DNA of 64,000 nt from Candidatus Saccharimonadota bacterium (lineage in GTDB: Bacteria > Patescibacteriota > Saccharimonadia > Saccharimonadales > UBA4665), in NCBI GenBank assembly GCA_013289705.1, contig JABCZM010000001.1:124001-188000 (forward strand). The letters run 5' to 3'. How positions within the stretch are numbered: position 1 is the stretch's first letter; every line of letters starts with the position of its first letter. Shown piece by piece: positions 1 through 9,394 of the stretch. The notes below the pieces were generated by a model that worked only from the letters and a program-made list of their open reading frames with translations, was not told the origin of the DNA and searched no databases. The position numbers and the translations under genes were made by a program.

Positions 1-165
1 GCTGCCGTGACAAGCCAAAGCGGCGAAGGCCACGTGGTATTCGTCGAGGCAGTTAACGACGATGGCAGTATTGTCATCTCCGAAATGAATCATGTCGGTT
101 GGGCCGTAAAAGATACGGAAACTATCTCTGCCGACGCTGCATCCCGTTATATCTATCTTTACTAA
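1..165 (+). CDS. C-terminal end of a CHAP-domain cell-wall amidase (5' truncated by window edge)
   Basis: The first frame is open from the window edge to a TAA at 163-165 and gives 54 residues. It contains GHVVFVEAVNDDG followed by ISEMNHVG and ends RYIYLY. This is the usual end of a CHAP (cysteine, histidine-dependent amidohydrolase/peptidase) domain: the GHV segment supplies the catalytic His and the E-x-N segment the third polar residue. The catalytic Cys would lie upstream, outside the window. Such proteins are normally secreted peptidoglycan hydrolases. The family is recognised from the motif order only; the N-terminal architecture is unknown. Confidence 0.7.
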   Translation, partial: AAVTSQSGEGHVVFVEAVNDDGSIVISEMNHVGWAVKDTETISADAASRYIYLY

Positions 166-194
166 CAGAGGTTCTCTACGGTTGGGACTCGCTT

Positions 195-217
195 TTGACA
201 AATTTTTGTTTTATACT
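195..217 (+). promoter_or_regulatory. obgE promoter, leaderless type
   Basis: A TATACT -10 box at 212-217 is separated from the obgE ATG at 225 by 7 bases, so transcription should start at or next to the ATG. A TTGACA lies at 195-200 but only 11 bases upstream of the -10, so it may not be the functional -35. No Shine-Dalgarno sequence is present between -10 and ATG. Confidence 0.55.
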
Positions 218-224
218 ATAACTA

Positions 225-1499
225 ATGCATTTTATTGATAAAGTAACGGTAGACGTCTTCGCTGGCAATGGCGGTGACGGCAAAATGAACTTCCGACGTG
301 AAAAGTTCGTTGATAAAGGCGGCCCAGACGGTGGTGATGGCGGCCATGGTGGTGATGTTATTTTGCTGGCAACACGTAACGAAAACACGCTAGCAACCTT
401 TCGCTATCAAAAAGAAATCAAAGCCGAGGATGGCCAGGGTGGCGGCAAAACCAAGATGCACGGCCGGAGCGCCCCCAATCTGTTGGTGCCCGTACCCGTC
501 GGCACCATTGCCACTAACGAAGACGGTATTGTTGTGGCAGATTTAACGTTCGATCAGCAAAAGGTGGTCATCGCTAAAGGTGGCAGAGGTGGTTTTGGCA
601 ATGCTCACTTCCTAAGCTCTACACGCCAAGTTCCAGCTTTTGCCGAAAAAGGTGATAAAGGCGATGCCGGCAAGTTTATACTTGAGATAAAGATGATCGC
701 CGATGTTGGCTTGGTTGGACTGCCCAATGCCGGTAAATCAACATTGCTGAGTCGCATCAGCAATGCACGGCCAGAAATTGCCGATTATCCGTTTACAACC
801 CTCACGCCAAACCTCGGTGTGGTTGATATCGACAAGGAAACGAGCGTTCTAGTCGCGGATATTCCCGGTTTAATCGAAGGTGCGGCCGATGGCAAAGGCT
901 TGGGCCATGATTTTTTGCGACATGTGGAACGAACGGCGGTCATTATACACCTTATTGATGCCTATCAGTCAGATGTTGCAGCTGCCTACACCACAATCAA
1001 AGAAGAATTAAAAGCTTATCAGACAGCACTTGCGAAACGTCCAGAAATCATTGTTTTGAACAAAATTGACGGGCTTGATACCGAAATTGTTGATGATTTA
1101 CTCACACAGCTCAAAACAGTGGTACCAGCCAAGGCCCAATTGTTTGCCATCTCGGCTCAGTCTGGGCTCAATCTACAAGCTATGCTGTTTGCTATCAAGG
1201 CGGCAGTTAAAAAAGCCCGTGAAAAGGTTGTTAAAGAGCAGGCCAAAGAAGGTGTTCCGGTGTTGCGCCTACCAGAAACTGCCGCGCAATGGCGCGTTAC
1301 GAAACAAGAAGATGTGTTTATTGTGAGCGGTAACCGCATCGAAAAATTTGCTGGCCGTACCGATTTCGAAAACGAGCAAGGTCTCCGTCGCCTACGTGAC
1401 ATTATGAAAAAAATGGGCATTATGCACGAAATTACTCGCCAAGGTATTGAACCAGGTCAAACCATTCGCATTGGCTCCGCTGGCACTTTCGAGTATTAG
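225..1499 (+). CDS. obgE: Obg family GTPase (CgtA/ObgE)
   Basis: This 424-residue protein has the full three-domain Obg layout. Residues 1-155 form the glycine-rich Obg fold (GGDGGHGGDV). Residues 157-325 form the G domain with G1 GLPNAGKS, G3 ADIPGLIEGA and G4 NKID. The C-terminal OCT domain follows. Obg GTPases bind the 50S subunit and act in ribosome assembly and stress control. Length and motifs are normal for the family. The ATG sits 7 bases after a -10 box without a ribosome site. The next gene, sbcB, has its own promoter, so obgE is probably monocistronic. Confidence 0.97.
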   Translation: MHFIDKVTVDVFAGNGGDGKMNFRREKFVDKGGPDGGDGGHGGDVILLATRNENTLATFRYQKEIKAEDGQGGGKTKMHGRSAPNLLVPVPVGTIATNEDGIVVADLTFDQQKVVIAKGGRGGFGNAHFLSSTRQVPAFAEKGDKGDAGKFILEIKMIADVGLVGLPNAGKSTLLSRISNARPEIADYPFTTLTPNLGVVDIDKETSVLVADIPGLIEGAADGKGLGHDFLRHVERTAVIIHLIDAYQSDVAAAYTTIKEELKAYQTALAKRPEIIVLNKIDGLDTEIVDDLLTQLKTVVPAKAQLFAISAQSGLNLQAMLFAIKAAVKKAREKVVKEQAKEGVPVLRLPETAAQWRVTKQEDVFIVSGNRIEKFAGRTDFENEQGLRRLRDIMKKMGIMHEITRQGIEPGQTIRIGSAGTFEY

Positions 1500-1585
1500 A
1501 ACCTACACAACACAGCACATTTTACCCGATAATCTGCGCTCCAATGCTCAATTCTCGAACAAACTACACCAGGCTGCGTAGGTTC

Positions 1586-1613
1586 TTGGCCTGATTCAGT
1601 TTGGTGGTACACT
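1586..1613 (+). promoter_or_regulatory. sbcB promoter
   Basis: TTGGCC at 1586-1591 and TACACT at 1608-1613 have a 16-base spacer. The ATG at 1624 is 10 bases further on, leaving almost no 5' leader and no Shine-Dalgarno sequence. Confidence 0.5.
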
Positions 1614-1623
1614 GGTAGCTACT

Positions 1624-3063
1624 ATGGCTGCTAGTTTTTTCTTCTATGATCTTGAGACGAGTGGGATTAATCCGCGGGAGGCGCGGATTATGCAGTTTGC
1701 GGGCCAACGAACGGATATGGATTTGAACCCGGTGGGTGAGCCGGTTGATATTATTGTGAAGCTGACACCAGATGTGTTACCGGAGCCAGATGCTATATTG
1801 CTCACCGGTATTACGCCCCAGCAAACGATTAGTGACGGTATAACCGAAGCTGAGTTTTTGAAGGTTTTTGAGAAAGAAATTGCCACACCAGATACGATTT
1901 TTGTGGGTTTTAATTCCATCCGGTTCGACGATGAATTTATGCGCTATACACGCTACCGGAATTTCTATGATGCATATGACTGGCAGTGGAAAGATGGCCG
2001 TTCGCGCTGGGATTTGCTGGATCTGTTGCGGATGACTCGTGCCTTGCGCCCGGATGGCATTGAATGGCCGTTTGCACCAGACGGTAAGCCGACCAATCGT
2101 TTGGAACTGTTAACCAAGCTGAATGGGCTCGATCACGCTCACGCTCACGATGCCCTGAGTGACGTGCTGGCGACCATTGCGGTTGCCAAGTTAGTAAAGG
2201 ATAAACAGCCAAAGCTGTTCGATTTCTTGCTCAATGTTCGGGATAAAAAGAAAGTTGCGGCGCTCGTGAACGCTGGCGAGCCATTTGTGTACACCTCTGG
2301 AAAATACGCCAATGAACATGAAAAAACAGCGGTAGTGCTTAAAATTGCCGACGACATTAGCAAACAAGGTGCGCTAGTCTACGATTTACATTTTGACCCA
2401 GATGAGTATACGAATTTGTCGCCCAAAGAGTTAGTTAAAATCTGGCAGTGGCAAAAGGACCCTAATGCCAAGAAGTTGCCAGTAAAAACCATCAAATTCA
2501 ATCGTTGCCCGGCAGTGGCGCCAGTTGCGGTGCTTGATGCAGCAAGTCAAGAGCGAATTAAGCTCGATCAAAAAACCTGGCAGACCAATGCTCTAAAACT
2601 TGCAGCCGCAAAGGATTTTGCCAAGAATTTGCTGGAAGCCCAGGCTATGATGGAAAAACAGCGTCAAACCGAGTTTATGAGTGCCGAACAAAATGTTGAT
2701 GCCCAGCTCTATGATGGCTTTCTTGGCGATCATGACGGGAACTTGCAACGCGTCGTGCGTGCCAGTGAACCAGATGATTTAACAAAAATTATTGATGATT
2801 TTCATGATAAACGCCTAAAGGCGTTGGTGCCACTCTATAAAGCCCGCAATTATCCGGCCCAATTATCGAGCGAAGAACGCGAGCAATGGGACGTATTTTG
2901 TTCCCAAAAGTTATTTGCTGGTGGCAACAATAGTCGTCTGGCAAAATATTTTGAGCGTCTGGCTGCATGTGCCAGCCTACCCCAGTATAAAGACAAGCAG
3001 TTTTTGCTCGAAGAGTTACAGCTCTACGGCCAGAGCATTATGCCTGCCGAGCTTGAAGCTTAG
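1624..3063 (+). CDS. sbcB: Exodeoxyribonuclease I
   Basis: This 479-residue protein is a DEDDh 3'-5' exonuclease of the SbcB type. It starts with FFFYDLETSG (first D and E of the active site), has VGFNSIRFDDEFM around residue 95 (second acidic motif) and HDALSDVLAT near residue 179 (His-Asp). The SH3-like and helical C-terminal regions typical of exonuclease I follow, giving roughly the E. coli length. It degrades single-stranded DNA 3' to 5' in recombination and mismatch repair. Its 3' end overlaps the end of the convergent small membrane gene by four bases. Confidence 0.93.
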   Translation: MAASFFFYDLETSGINPREARIMQFAGQRTDMDLNPVGEPVDIIVKLTPDVLPEPDAILLTGITPQQTISDGITEAEFLKVFEKEIATPDTIFVGFNSIRFDDEFMRYTRYRNFYDAYDWQWKDGRSRWDLLDLLRMTRALRPDGIEWPFAPDGKPTNRLELLTKLNGLDHAHAHDALSDVLATIAVAKLVKDKQPKLFDFLLNVRDKKKVAALVNAGEPFVYTSGKYANEHEKTAVVLKIADDISKQGALVYDLHFDPDEYTNLSPKELVKIWQWQKDPNAKKLPVKTIKFNRCPAVAPVAVLDAASQERIKLDQKTWQTNALKLAAAKDFAKNLLEAQAMMEKQRQTEFMSAEQNVDAQLYDGFLGDHDGNLQRVVRASEPDDLTKIIDDFHDKRLKALVPLYKARNYPAQLSSEEREQWDVFCSQKLFAGGNNSRLAKYFERLAACASLPQYKDKQFLLEELQLYGQSIMPAELEA

Positions 3064-3236
3064 CTGTTTTCGTTACTAATGGTAGGTGGCAGTTGTGGCA
3101 CCGACGAGACATGCCGGGCGACGCGGCGCAGTGACACATAGATTAGGATGGCACTGGCGATAACACATAACCACATACCAAAATTGACCTGAATATTGGT
3201 ACCAGGAATAATGCCAAGAACGATGAAATTTTGCAT
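3060..3236 (-). CDS. Small membrane protein, unknown function
   Basis: A 58-residue protein read from the ATG at 3236 (a GTG three codons upstream is possible). It begins MQNFIVLGIIPGTNIQ and has one long hydrophobic segment (GMWLCVIASAILIYVSL) followed by a basic, proline-rich tail. The N-in/C-out type single span and short length suggest a small inner-membrane protein. It converges on sbcB with a four-base overlap of stop codons. I do not recognise a named family. Confidence 0.6.
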   Translation of the reverse strand: MQNFIVLGIIPGTNIQVNFGMWLCVIASAILIYVSLRRVARHVSSVPQLPPTISNENS

Positions 3237-3317
3237 GCCAACCACTTTCTTTACGAGTACGATTGGCTGTAATTTTACACCTAATTGCTAGAAAAGCAAG
3301 TATATTTTTTAGAATGC

Positions 3318-3719
3318 TTATGCTTTCCGTTTGTTGCGGAAATTTTGGAGGCGATCGCGGTTCATAAGTGCCAAGAATATGGCGACAAAAAACAGCCCAG
3401 CCGCCAGGCTAATCTGCCAAATTGCTGCATGCTGCAAGCCCAAAAATCCAGCAACAATAAGTAGTACAATTACCAGAACATCATAGATCCAGCGGATAAT
3501 TTGATGTTCCGGAAACAAGACTTTTACAATCCTGCCGCCGTGTTTCAAGAGATATTCACGTAACCTCTTAGCCCATTCATTATTGATGGAAAGTAATCCT
3601 AGTCCAGCTAATGCCAGTGGGATGCCGCCTGGCCCAGGCAGCCAGCCGATAAGAATGGCGGCCATAATTAACAAATACCCCGCCGCGTCGGTAGCTAGTC
3701 GTTTCAAATTTCGGTGCAA
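3318..3719 (-). CDS. PGPGW-type transmembrane protein
   Basis: A 133-residue membrane protein with a TTG start at 3719; no ATG precedes the conserved part. Residues 13-45 contain GWLPGPGGIPLALAGLGLL, the signature of the PGPGW putative transmembrane family. Two further hydrophobic segments follow around 80-95 and 102-120, and the C-terminus is basic (RDRLQNFRNKRKA). Function is not known for the family. A weak -10 region in the upstream 30 bases fits transcription away from the neighbouring WhiB-like gene. Confidence 0.7.
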   Translation of the reverse strand: MHRNLKRLATDAAGYLLIMAAILIGWLPGPGGIPLALAGLGLLSINNEWAKRLREYLLKHGGRIVKVLFPEHQIIRWIYDVLVIVLLIVAGFLGLQHAAIWQISLAAGLFFVAIFLALMNRDRLQNFRNKRKA

Positions 3720-3790
3720 AAAGCTAAAACGTTGTATTATGACGCCAATCTATTGTTAAATTTGTGGAGATTATTGTATTATAATCCACA

Positions 3791-4207
3791 ATGAGCTCGG
3801 AACACATAGTTGATTTAAACGCCATAGAGCAAAGATTACAGGTAGATGCTAATTGCAAGGGAATTGATACTCAAGAATTCTATGCTGGTTACGGTGAATC
3901 TTTAGCTGGAGCGCGAATACTTTGTGGCCGATGTGTGGTGGTGGATGAATGTTTGACTGTAGAACAAGTGCAGCTTGGCCCCAATGCAGACAGAAATGAG
4001 TTTCATGGTTTTCGGGCCGGCTTGAGCCCAGAAGAGCGGTTCAAAATTCTCAAAAGACAGCGGGCGGAAGAGGATCCTCGTAAAATCCAAAAGGACATAA
4101 AAAGGTTGCGGCAGCGTGGATACAAACAAGGACTTTCTGTGCTTCAAGGCCGTGAAGGTGTAGTATCGATTAGGAAATACGACTCTTTCGGCGAAATTGC
4201 ATCATAG
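3791..4207 (+). CDS. WhiB-like [4Fe-4S] transcriptional regulator
   Basis: The 138-residue protein has the four-cysteine arrangement of WhiB proteins: Cys22, then Cys45-x2-Cys48-x5-Cys54 (CGRCVVVDEC), followed by HGFRAGLSPEER, which matches the WhiB turn-and-helix region G-x-x-x-G-x-S-x-x-ER. A strongly basic tail (residues 85-125) would bind DNA. WhiB proteins hold an iron-sulphur cluster and usually work with the main sigma factor; they are best known from Actinobacteria. The tail is longer than in classical WhiB proteins. TATAAT at 3780-3785 lies 5 bases before the ATG. Family assignment is by motif spacing, not by a search. Confidence 0.75.
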   Translation: MSSEHIVDLNAIEQRLQVDANCKGIDTQEFYAGYGESLAGARILCGRCVVVDECLTVEQVQLGPNADRNEFHGFRAGLSPEERFKILKRQRAEEDPRKIQKDIKRLRQRGYKQGLSVLQGREGVVSIRKYDSFGEIAS

Positions 4208-4243
4208 AAATTACCTTGCTTTTACGGTATACTTGACGGGCTA

Positions 4244-7054
4244 ATGAACGATGAGATAGTAGTTAAGGGGGCGCGGGAGCACAACCTCAAAAATATTGAT
4301 GTCACGATCCCTCGTGGCAAATTAGTGGTGATTACTGGCCTTTCTGGCTCAGGTAAATCCAGCTTGGCGTTCGATACCATTTATGCCGAGGGCCAGCGTC
4401 GTTATGTTGAATCTTTAAGTGCTTACGCCCGTCAGTTTTTAGGACTTATGGAAAAGCCCGATGTTGACCAAATCGATGGCCTCAGCCCAGCTATTTCTAT
4501 CGACCAGAAATCTACTAGCCGCAACCCACGCTCCACGGTTGCGACCGTCACGGAAATTTATGATTATCTTCGTCTGCTTTTTGCACGGATTGGTATTCCA
4601 CACTGCCCAGTCGACGGTAGCCCAGTTATGCGTCAGACGACAAATGTGATTATCGACCAAGTTTCGGCGTTGCCAACAGATGCGAAATTGATGATTCTGG
4701 CCCCTGTTGTTATTGACAAAAAAGGTGCTTTTGAGCACATTCCAGAGCAATATCAGCGCGCTGGTTTTGCCCGTGTACGCGTCGATGGCGTGGTGTATTC
4801 GCTCGATGAATTTCCAGAACTCGATAAAAACTATAAACACACCATCGAAATCGTTGCCGACAGGTTGGTAAATAATGAAGAGTCACGCAATCGGCTCGCC
4901 CAATCAGTTGAACAAGCGCTGGAAATCGCCGAAGGCCGCATGAACGTGCTTAATGCCGATAGCAATGAAATTACCAGCTACAGTCTAATGTACGCCTGCC
5001 TGGATCATCCGGATATTTCTATTCCCGAACTTGAGCCACGGACATTTAGTTTTAATTCACCGCACGGTGCCTGCCCAGTCTGTACCGGCTTGGGCTCGCG
5101 GCTCGAAGTCGATCCAGAACTGGTGATTCCCAATGGTCGTTTGACGATCGCAGAGGGAGCCATCCGACCCTTTAACCGCTTCAATGCTGACGCGTGGTAT
5201 ACCAAAAAAATGCAAGCTGTGGCCGACAAATATGGCTTTAGCTTGCACGTGCCAACCGGTGATTTAAAACAGGCCGACTTGGACCACATCATGTACGGCA
5301 CCGGCAATGAAACCTATCAAATTTCGTTGGGCAGTGGCCGTAGTTTTGAAACAACTTACGAAGGCGTGGTGCCAAATTTGGAACGTCGTCACAAGGAAAC
5401 CGATAGCGACTTCATGCGTCGGGACATCGAAAAATTCATGCAAGAAAAACCCTGCTACAAATGTAAAGGGCTCCGTTTGAAGCCCGAAGTCTTGGCAATT
5501 ACAGTCGGTGAAAGTTCAATCATGGACGTTTGTATGCTATCAATCGACGATGCGATTGATTGGTTTAATGGCTTGACACTGACCGACAAAGAAAAAAACA
5601 TCGCACAGCAGATTTTTAAAGAAATTTGTGCTCGATTACGGTTTTTGCAAGATGTTGGCCTGAACTATTTGAACCTACTAAGGAGTGCCACGACGCTCAG
5701 TGGTGGCGAAGCGCAGCGTATTCGTTTAGCTACGCAAATTGGTTCTGGTTTGCAGGGTGTGCTGTACGTGTTAGATGAGCCAAGTATCGGCTTGCACCAA
5801 CGTGACAACGATCGACTAATTAAAACGCTCAAACACCTCCGTGATCTAGGCAACACTGTCTTGGTGGTCGAGCACGACGAGGACACAATTCGTACGGCAG
5901 ACTACTTGCTCGACATCGGTCCCGGCGCCGGTATCCATGGCGGCAAAGTCGTGGCCGCTGGTACACCGGACGAAGTCATGCAAGTCAAAGAAAGCATTAC
6001 GGCGCAGTATCTTTTGGGCACCAAGAAAATCCCCGTACCAAAAAAACGGCGGACTGGTAACGGCAAATCGCTCATCATCAAAGGTGCTCGCGAAAACAAC
6101 CTTAAAAATATTACGGTCGAAATCCCGCTTGGCAAACTAGTAGTCGTGAGTGGTGTAAGTGGTTCCGGCAAGTCCAGCTTGATTAACGATATTTTGGCCA
6201 AAGAATTACAGGCAAGGCTCATGCGTGCCAGCACCGTACCTGGCCGTCACGACGAAATCGAGGGCATAAAGCAGCTCGACAAAGCCATTATTATCGACCA
6301 GTCACCGATTGGCCGTACGCCACGCTCCAATCCGGCAACGTACACCGGATTATTCACGCCCATTCGCGAACTCTTTGCCAGCGTTCCCGAAGCAAAACTC
6401 CGCGGTTATTCAGCGGGAAGATTCAGCTTTAATGTTAAAGGTGGCCGCTGCGAAAACTGTGCCGGTGATGGCATTATCAAGATAGAAATGCACTTTTTGC
6501 CGGACGTGTATGTGGACTGTGAAGTCTGCCACGGTAAGCGCTACAACCGCGAAGCGTTAGAAATTCATTATAAGGGCAAGACCATCAGCGACATTTTGGA
6601 ACTAACCTGCGAACAAGGCCTGGAATTCTTTAAAAACCAGCCAGCCATCGCTCGTAAACTACAGACTTTGGTAGATGTTGGCCTGGGTTACATTTCGCTT
6701 GGCCAATCCGCCACGACGCTCAGTGGTGGTGAAGCCCAACGCATCAAGCTGTCTACCGAACTGAGCCGTCGCCCAACTGGTCGTACGCTGTACATTCTGG
6801 ACGAACCAACTACCGGCCTGCACATGGCTGACGTAGATAGACTCCTGCACATGCTCCATGCGCTCGTCGATGCTGGCAACAGTATGGTCGTGATCGAACA
6901 CAACCTAGATATCATCAAAAATGCCGACCACATCATAGACATGGGTCCAGCCGGTGGCGCTGCCGGCGGCCAAGTGATTGCCCTCGGCACCCCAGAACAA
7001 GTAGCCAAAAATAAAGACTCGTTCACCGGCCACTTCCTCAAGCGGATGCTCTAA
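4244..7054 (+). CDS. uvrA: UvrABC excinuclease subunit A
   Basis: At 936 residues this is a full-length UvrA. It has two ABC ATPase halves: Walker [13 protein letters not shown] near residue 32 and [10 protein letters not shown] near 640, with two LSGGEAQRI signatures and DEP Walker B motifs. Two zinc modules are visible: CPVC...CYKCKG, and CENCAGDG...CEVCHG in the second half. It recognises DNA lesions with UvrB in nucleotide excision repair; uvrC is at 19803 and uvrB is not in the window. TATACT at 4229-4234 is 9 bases before the ATG. Confidence 0.98.
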   Translation: MNDEIVVKGAREHNLKNIDVTIPRGKLVVITGLSGSGKSSLAFDTIYAEGQRRYVESLSAYARQFLGLMEKPDVDQIDGLSPAISIDQKSTSRNPRSTVATVTEIYDYLRLLFARIGIPHCPVDGSPVMRQTTNVIIDQVSALPTDAKLMILAPVVIDKKGAFEHIPEQYQRAGFARVRVDGVVYSLDEFPELDKNYKHTIEIVADRLVNNEESRNRLAQSVEQALEIAEGRMNVLNADSNEITSYSLMYACLDHPDISIPELEPRTFSFNSPHGACPVCTGLGSRLEVDPELVIPNGRLTIAEGAIRPFNRFNADAWYTKKMQAVADKYGFSLHVPTGDLKQADLDHIMYGTGNETYQISLGSGRSFETTYEGVVPNLERRHKETDSDFMRRDIEKFMQEKPCYKCKGLRLKPEVLAITVGESSIMDVCMLSIDDAIDWFNGLTLTDKEKNIAQQIFKEICARLRFLQDVGLNYLNLLRSATTLSGGEAQRIRLATQIGSGLQGVLYVLDEPSIGLHQRDNDRLIKTLKHLRDLGNTVLVVEHDEDTIRTADYLLDIGPGAGIHGGKVVAAGTPDEVMQVKESITAQYLLGTKKIPVPKKRRTGNGKSLIIKGARENNLKNITVEIPLGKLVVVSGVSGSGKSSLINDILAKELQARLMRASTVPGRHDEIEGIKQLDKAIIIDQSPIGRTPRSNPATYTGLFTPIRELFASVPEAKLRGYSAGRFSFNVKGGRCENCAGDGIIKIEMHFLPDVYVDCEVCHGKRYNREALEIHYKGKTISDILELTCEQGLEFFKNQPAIARKLQTLVDVGLGYISLGQSATTLSGGEAQRIKLSTELSRRPTGRTLYILDEPTTGLHMADVDRLLHMLHALVDAGNSMVVIEHNLDIIKNADHIIDMGPAGGAAGGQVIALGTPEQVAKNKDSFTGHFLKRML

Positions 7055-7189
7055 ATAAGCAGCAGGCTTTTAGCGTTGTAGCTAGTTGCATGCCTAAAAT
7101 AAGCCCACACGTACCAAATCCTGCTAAAGCAAGAGCTTCTAAGCTCTGTGTAGATCACCGTGTTGATGTACCATGACTCCTATATTTGG

Positions 7190-7195
7190 TATACT
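7190..7195 (+). promoter_or_regulatory. mntA -10 box, leaderless type
   Basis: TATACT ends six bases before the ATG at 7202. There is no ribosome site in the gap, so the message probably begins at the start codon. Confidence 0.5.
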
Positions 7196-7201
7196 GTTGT
7201 T

Positions 7202-7495
7202 ATGACAACAGCTGACTTATCCCTACCAATCTCGCTCGATATTATTCGGCAAACGTTACGGGAATATGGGATTGTTCAGGCTAGTCTCTTTGGCTCTTAT
7301 GCACGAGGAGAACAAACGTCGCAGAGTGATCTCGATATTCTTGTTCGTTGCAGGCCAGGTATGAGTCTATTTGACGTGTTCGACCTGCAGGCAAAGCTCG
7401 AAAAGCAAACTGGCGTAAAAGTTGATCTCGTTACAAAACTCAATCGTCACTTCTCCGAATATATTGAGCCTGACTTAATAGATTTGGATATATGA
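7202..7495 (+). CDS. mntA: MntA-like minimal nucleotidyltransferase (antitoxin)
   Basis: A 97-residue protein of the minimal nucleotidyltransferase fold. The motif GSYARGEQTSQSDLD fits GSx10DxD, the metal-binding and catalytic signature of MntA antitoxins, with a third acidic residue in KVDLV. MntA AMPylates a tyrosine of the HepT RNase toxin and so inactivates it. The start was set at 7202 rather than the upstream in-frame ATG at 7160 because a -10 box lies between them. The stop TGA overlaps the ATG of the downstream hepT reading frame, the usual coupling, but that partner is interrupted. Confidence 0.88.
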   Translation: MTTADLSLPISLDIIRQTLREYGIVQASLFGSYARGEQTSQSDLDILVRCRPGMSLFDVFDLQAKLEKQTGVKVDLVTKLNRHFSEYIEPDLIDLDI

Positions 7496-7824
7496 AGTAA
7501 GCTAAACCGTACCTTCTAAACGTTACGAGCGCTCTTGAGGCCATTGCTTCATATACACCCGAAGAAGAGCAAGCGTTTCTGAGCGATCCGAAGACACGCG
7601 ATGCAGTACTTATGCGCCTCCAAGACATTGGTGAAAACTTGTCGCATGTGCGCGATGCATTCCCAGATTTCTGGCAGGAAAATGCAACTGAAGAGTGGCT
7701 AAGAGCGATCGGGCTGCGCAACATCATCTCGCACGGTTACGCCGAGGTTGACTTTTCCATTATCTGGGTGCTTATCACTAAAGACCTACCCATTTTTCGT
7801 GAATCTATTGAACGACTCTTGTAG
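7492..7824 (+). pseudogene. hepT: HepT-like RNase toxin, interrupted at codon 3
   Basis: Reading from the ATG at 7492, which overlaps the mntA stop, codon 3 is TAA (7498-7500). The same frame then stays open for 107 codons to the TAG at 7822. It encodes a HepT/DUF86-like protein with RNIISHGY, which matches the Rx4HxY active-site motif including the tyrosine that MntA modifies. No ATG, GTG or TTG restores the N-terminus. The next ATG is at 7612, which would remove about 40 residues of the HEPN helical bundle. The gene is therefore either inactivated or affected by a sequence error in one codon. Confidence 0.8.
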
Positions 7825-7889
7825 ACCTACCACGTATTGCGCATATGCCTCATAGATGCGTCTACGGCTACAAGCATGAAGTCTGGGCG

Positions 7890-8519
7890 CTACTTATTGC
7901 CTTGTCGTCTTAGTTTTGTGCTTATGGCCGAGCGGATTTTGGGGTCTTTGAAGATGTGGTACAGGGTTGGGGCTAGGAAAATGATGATTATGGCGATGAG
8001 TAGGGGTTCGATGTATTTGTCGATACCAGGAACTTTACTGCCCACAAAATAGCCAAAGAGCGTGAGGGTAATCGCCCAGGCGATGTCGCCAATTGCGTCA
8101 AAGAACATGAATTGTTTGAGTGGCATTTTGCCAGCACCAGCTGTCACTGGGGCAAAAGCACGGATAACTGGTACAAAATGGGCAAGTAGCATAGTTTTGC
8201 TACCATATTTTTCATAGAACTTCTCTGCTCGGTCGATGTGCTCTTTGCGAAATACGATACCGTCTTCTTTGCGGAATAACTTTGGTCCAAGCTTGCGGCC
8301 AATATGGTAGCCCACGTTATCGCCCACAATTGCCGCAGCGGCAATAACAATAATTGTTGTTAAGAGTGACAGTTTACCGGCGGCCGCCAACACGCCCGCA
8401 CTGAGCAATAAGGTGTCGCCTGGGAAGAAAAAGCCGACCATCATGCCGGACTCACCGAAGATAATCGCGGCAATTAGCAGCAGGCCGCCAGTTTGAATCA
8501 AATGGCTGATGTTAAACAT
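7890..8519 (-). CDS. DedA/SNARE-associated family membrane protein
   Basis: A 209-residue DedA protein starting at the ATG at 8519. It shows the family hallmarks FFFPGDTLLLSAG near residue 30, GDNVGYHIGRKLG near 70, and the FVPVIRAFAPVTAGAGKM stretch with the conserved basic residue near 120. There are about five hydrophobic segments and a short cytoplasmic tail. DedA proteins include lipid scramblases/flippases needed for recycling polyprenyl-phosphate and phospholipid carriers. TATGCT lies 8 bases ahead of the ATG on the minus strand, again a leaderless arrangement. An upstream in-frame ATG at 8546 would overlap that box and is less likely. Confidence 0.9.
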   Translation of the reverse strand: MFNISHLIQTGGLLLIAAIIFGESGMMVGFFFPGDTLLLSAGVLAAAGKLSLLTTIIVIAAAAIVGDNVGYHIGRKLGPKLFRKEDGIVFRKEHIDRAEKFYEKYGSKTMLLAHFVPVIRAFAPVTAGAGKMPLKQFMFFDAIGDIAWAITLTLFGYFVGSKVPGIDKYIEPLLIAIIIIFLAPTLYHIFKDPKIRSAISTKLRRQGNK

Positions 8520-8634
8520 GTTCCATAAGCATAGCTGTTTTAGCACTCAACGTCTAGCCGAAAGTCTGTTATACTGTTGTGACACGTATTTTTCTAAGAG
8601 ATATTTATAGTCGATAAAAAGGGAGCTAAAGTCA

Positions 8635-9342
8635 ATGTCACAAGATTCGATCACATTAGAGGTGGAAGCCCGCACAGTCAGCGGTAAGGCTGTAAAACAC
8701 CTACGCAAAGATGGTCTTGTGCCAGCTGTTATTCACGACCACGGTAAAGAATCGATTCTGATTCAGGGTACGTACCTTGATTTGTCTCGTGTTTACAAGG
8801 CTGCTGGCAAGCACCACCCTGTTGAGCTGAAGACACCAACTCATAGCTACGTTGTGCTGATCAAAGACGCCGAATTCGAACCACGCAAAAACCAGCTGAC
8901 ACACTTAGTGTTCAATGCTGTTGATAAAAACCAGAAGGTTGAAGCCGAAATCCCCGTTCACCCACAATACGCCGAAGGTAACGAATCGAGCCCCGCAGAA
9001 CGTACTGGTTTGATCGTGCTGTCACAGCTAGAAAGCGTTGAAGTCCGTGCGATTGCCTCTAAATTGCCAGACGTGCTCTACTATGATGCCGAAAAACTGG
9101 TAGAAGTAGGCGATCACGCCACGGTTGCCGACATTATCGTCCCCGAAGGTGTTGAGTTCATTACTGAAGACAGCCACACCATTGCAACCGTCTTTGAGCC
9201 AAGTGCACTAGCTGCCGCTAATGACGCCGCTGGTGGTGATGCTACTGCCGACGAAGCAACTGGTGACGCCAATGCAAATGAATCTGCTGAAGGTACAGAA
9301 GCCGAAAAAGCTGCTGAAGCAAAAGAAGCCAAAGCCGAATAA
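8635..9342 (+). CDS. rplY: 50S ribosomal protein L25 (CTC/TL5 long form)
   Basis: A 235-residue L25 of the long CTC type. The N-terminal 5S rRNA-binding domain (residues 1-95, starting SITLEVEARTVSGKAVKHL) is followed by the beta-rich TL5 C-terminal domain to about 190, then a low-complexity Ala/Glu tail of about 45 residues. It sits in the central protuberance of the 50S subunit. A GGGAG ribosome site lies before the ATG, and a TATACT -10 at about 8571 precedes a roughly 55-base leader, so this gene is not leaderless. A strong hairpin terminator follows the stop. Confidence 0.93.
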   Translation: MSQDSITLEVEARTVSGKAVKHLRKDGLVPAVIHDHGKESILIQGTYLDLSRVYKAAGKHHPVELKTPTHSYVVLIKDAEFEPRKNQLTHLVFNAVDKNQKVEAEIPVHPQYAEGNESSPAERTGLIVLSQLESVEVRAIASKLPDVLYYDAEKLVEVGDHATVADIIVPEGVEFITEDSHTIATVFEPSALAAANDAAGGDATADEATGDANANESAEGTEAEKAAEAKEAKAE

Positions 9343-9357
9343 GTACTCCGTCCAATT

Positions 9358-9394
9358 TTAAAAGAGGCAGTCCGTGGGCTGTCTCTTTTTTTAT
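9358..9394. terminator. Intrinsic terminator between rplY and the convergent ABC gene
   Basis: An inverted repeat AAAGAGGCAGTCC / GGCTGTCTCTTT with a 3-base loop is followed by seven T residues, and has A residues on the other side. It can act in both directions, ending rplY and the convergent ABC exporter gene whose stop codon is at its edge. Confidence 0.85.

Noticed and set aside
7837-8052. 71-codon plus-strand frame
   Set aside because: Antisense to the clear DedA gene with no start signals.
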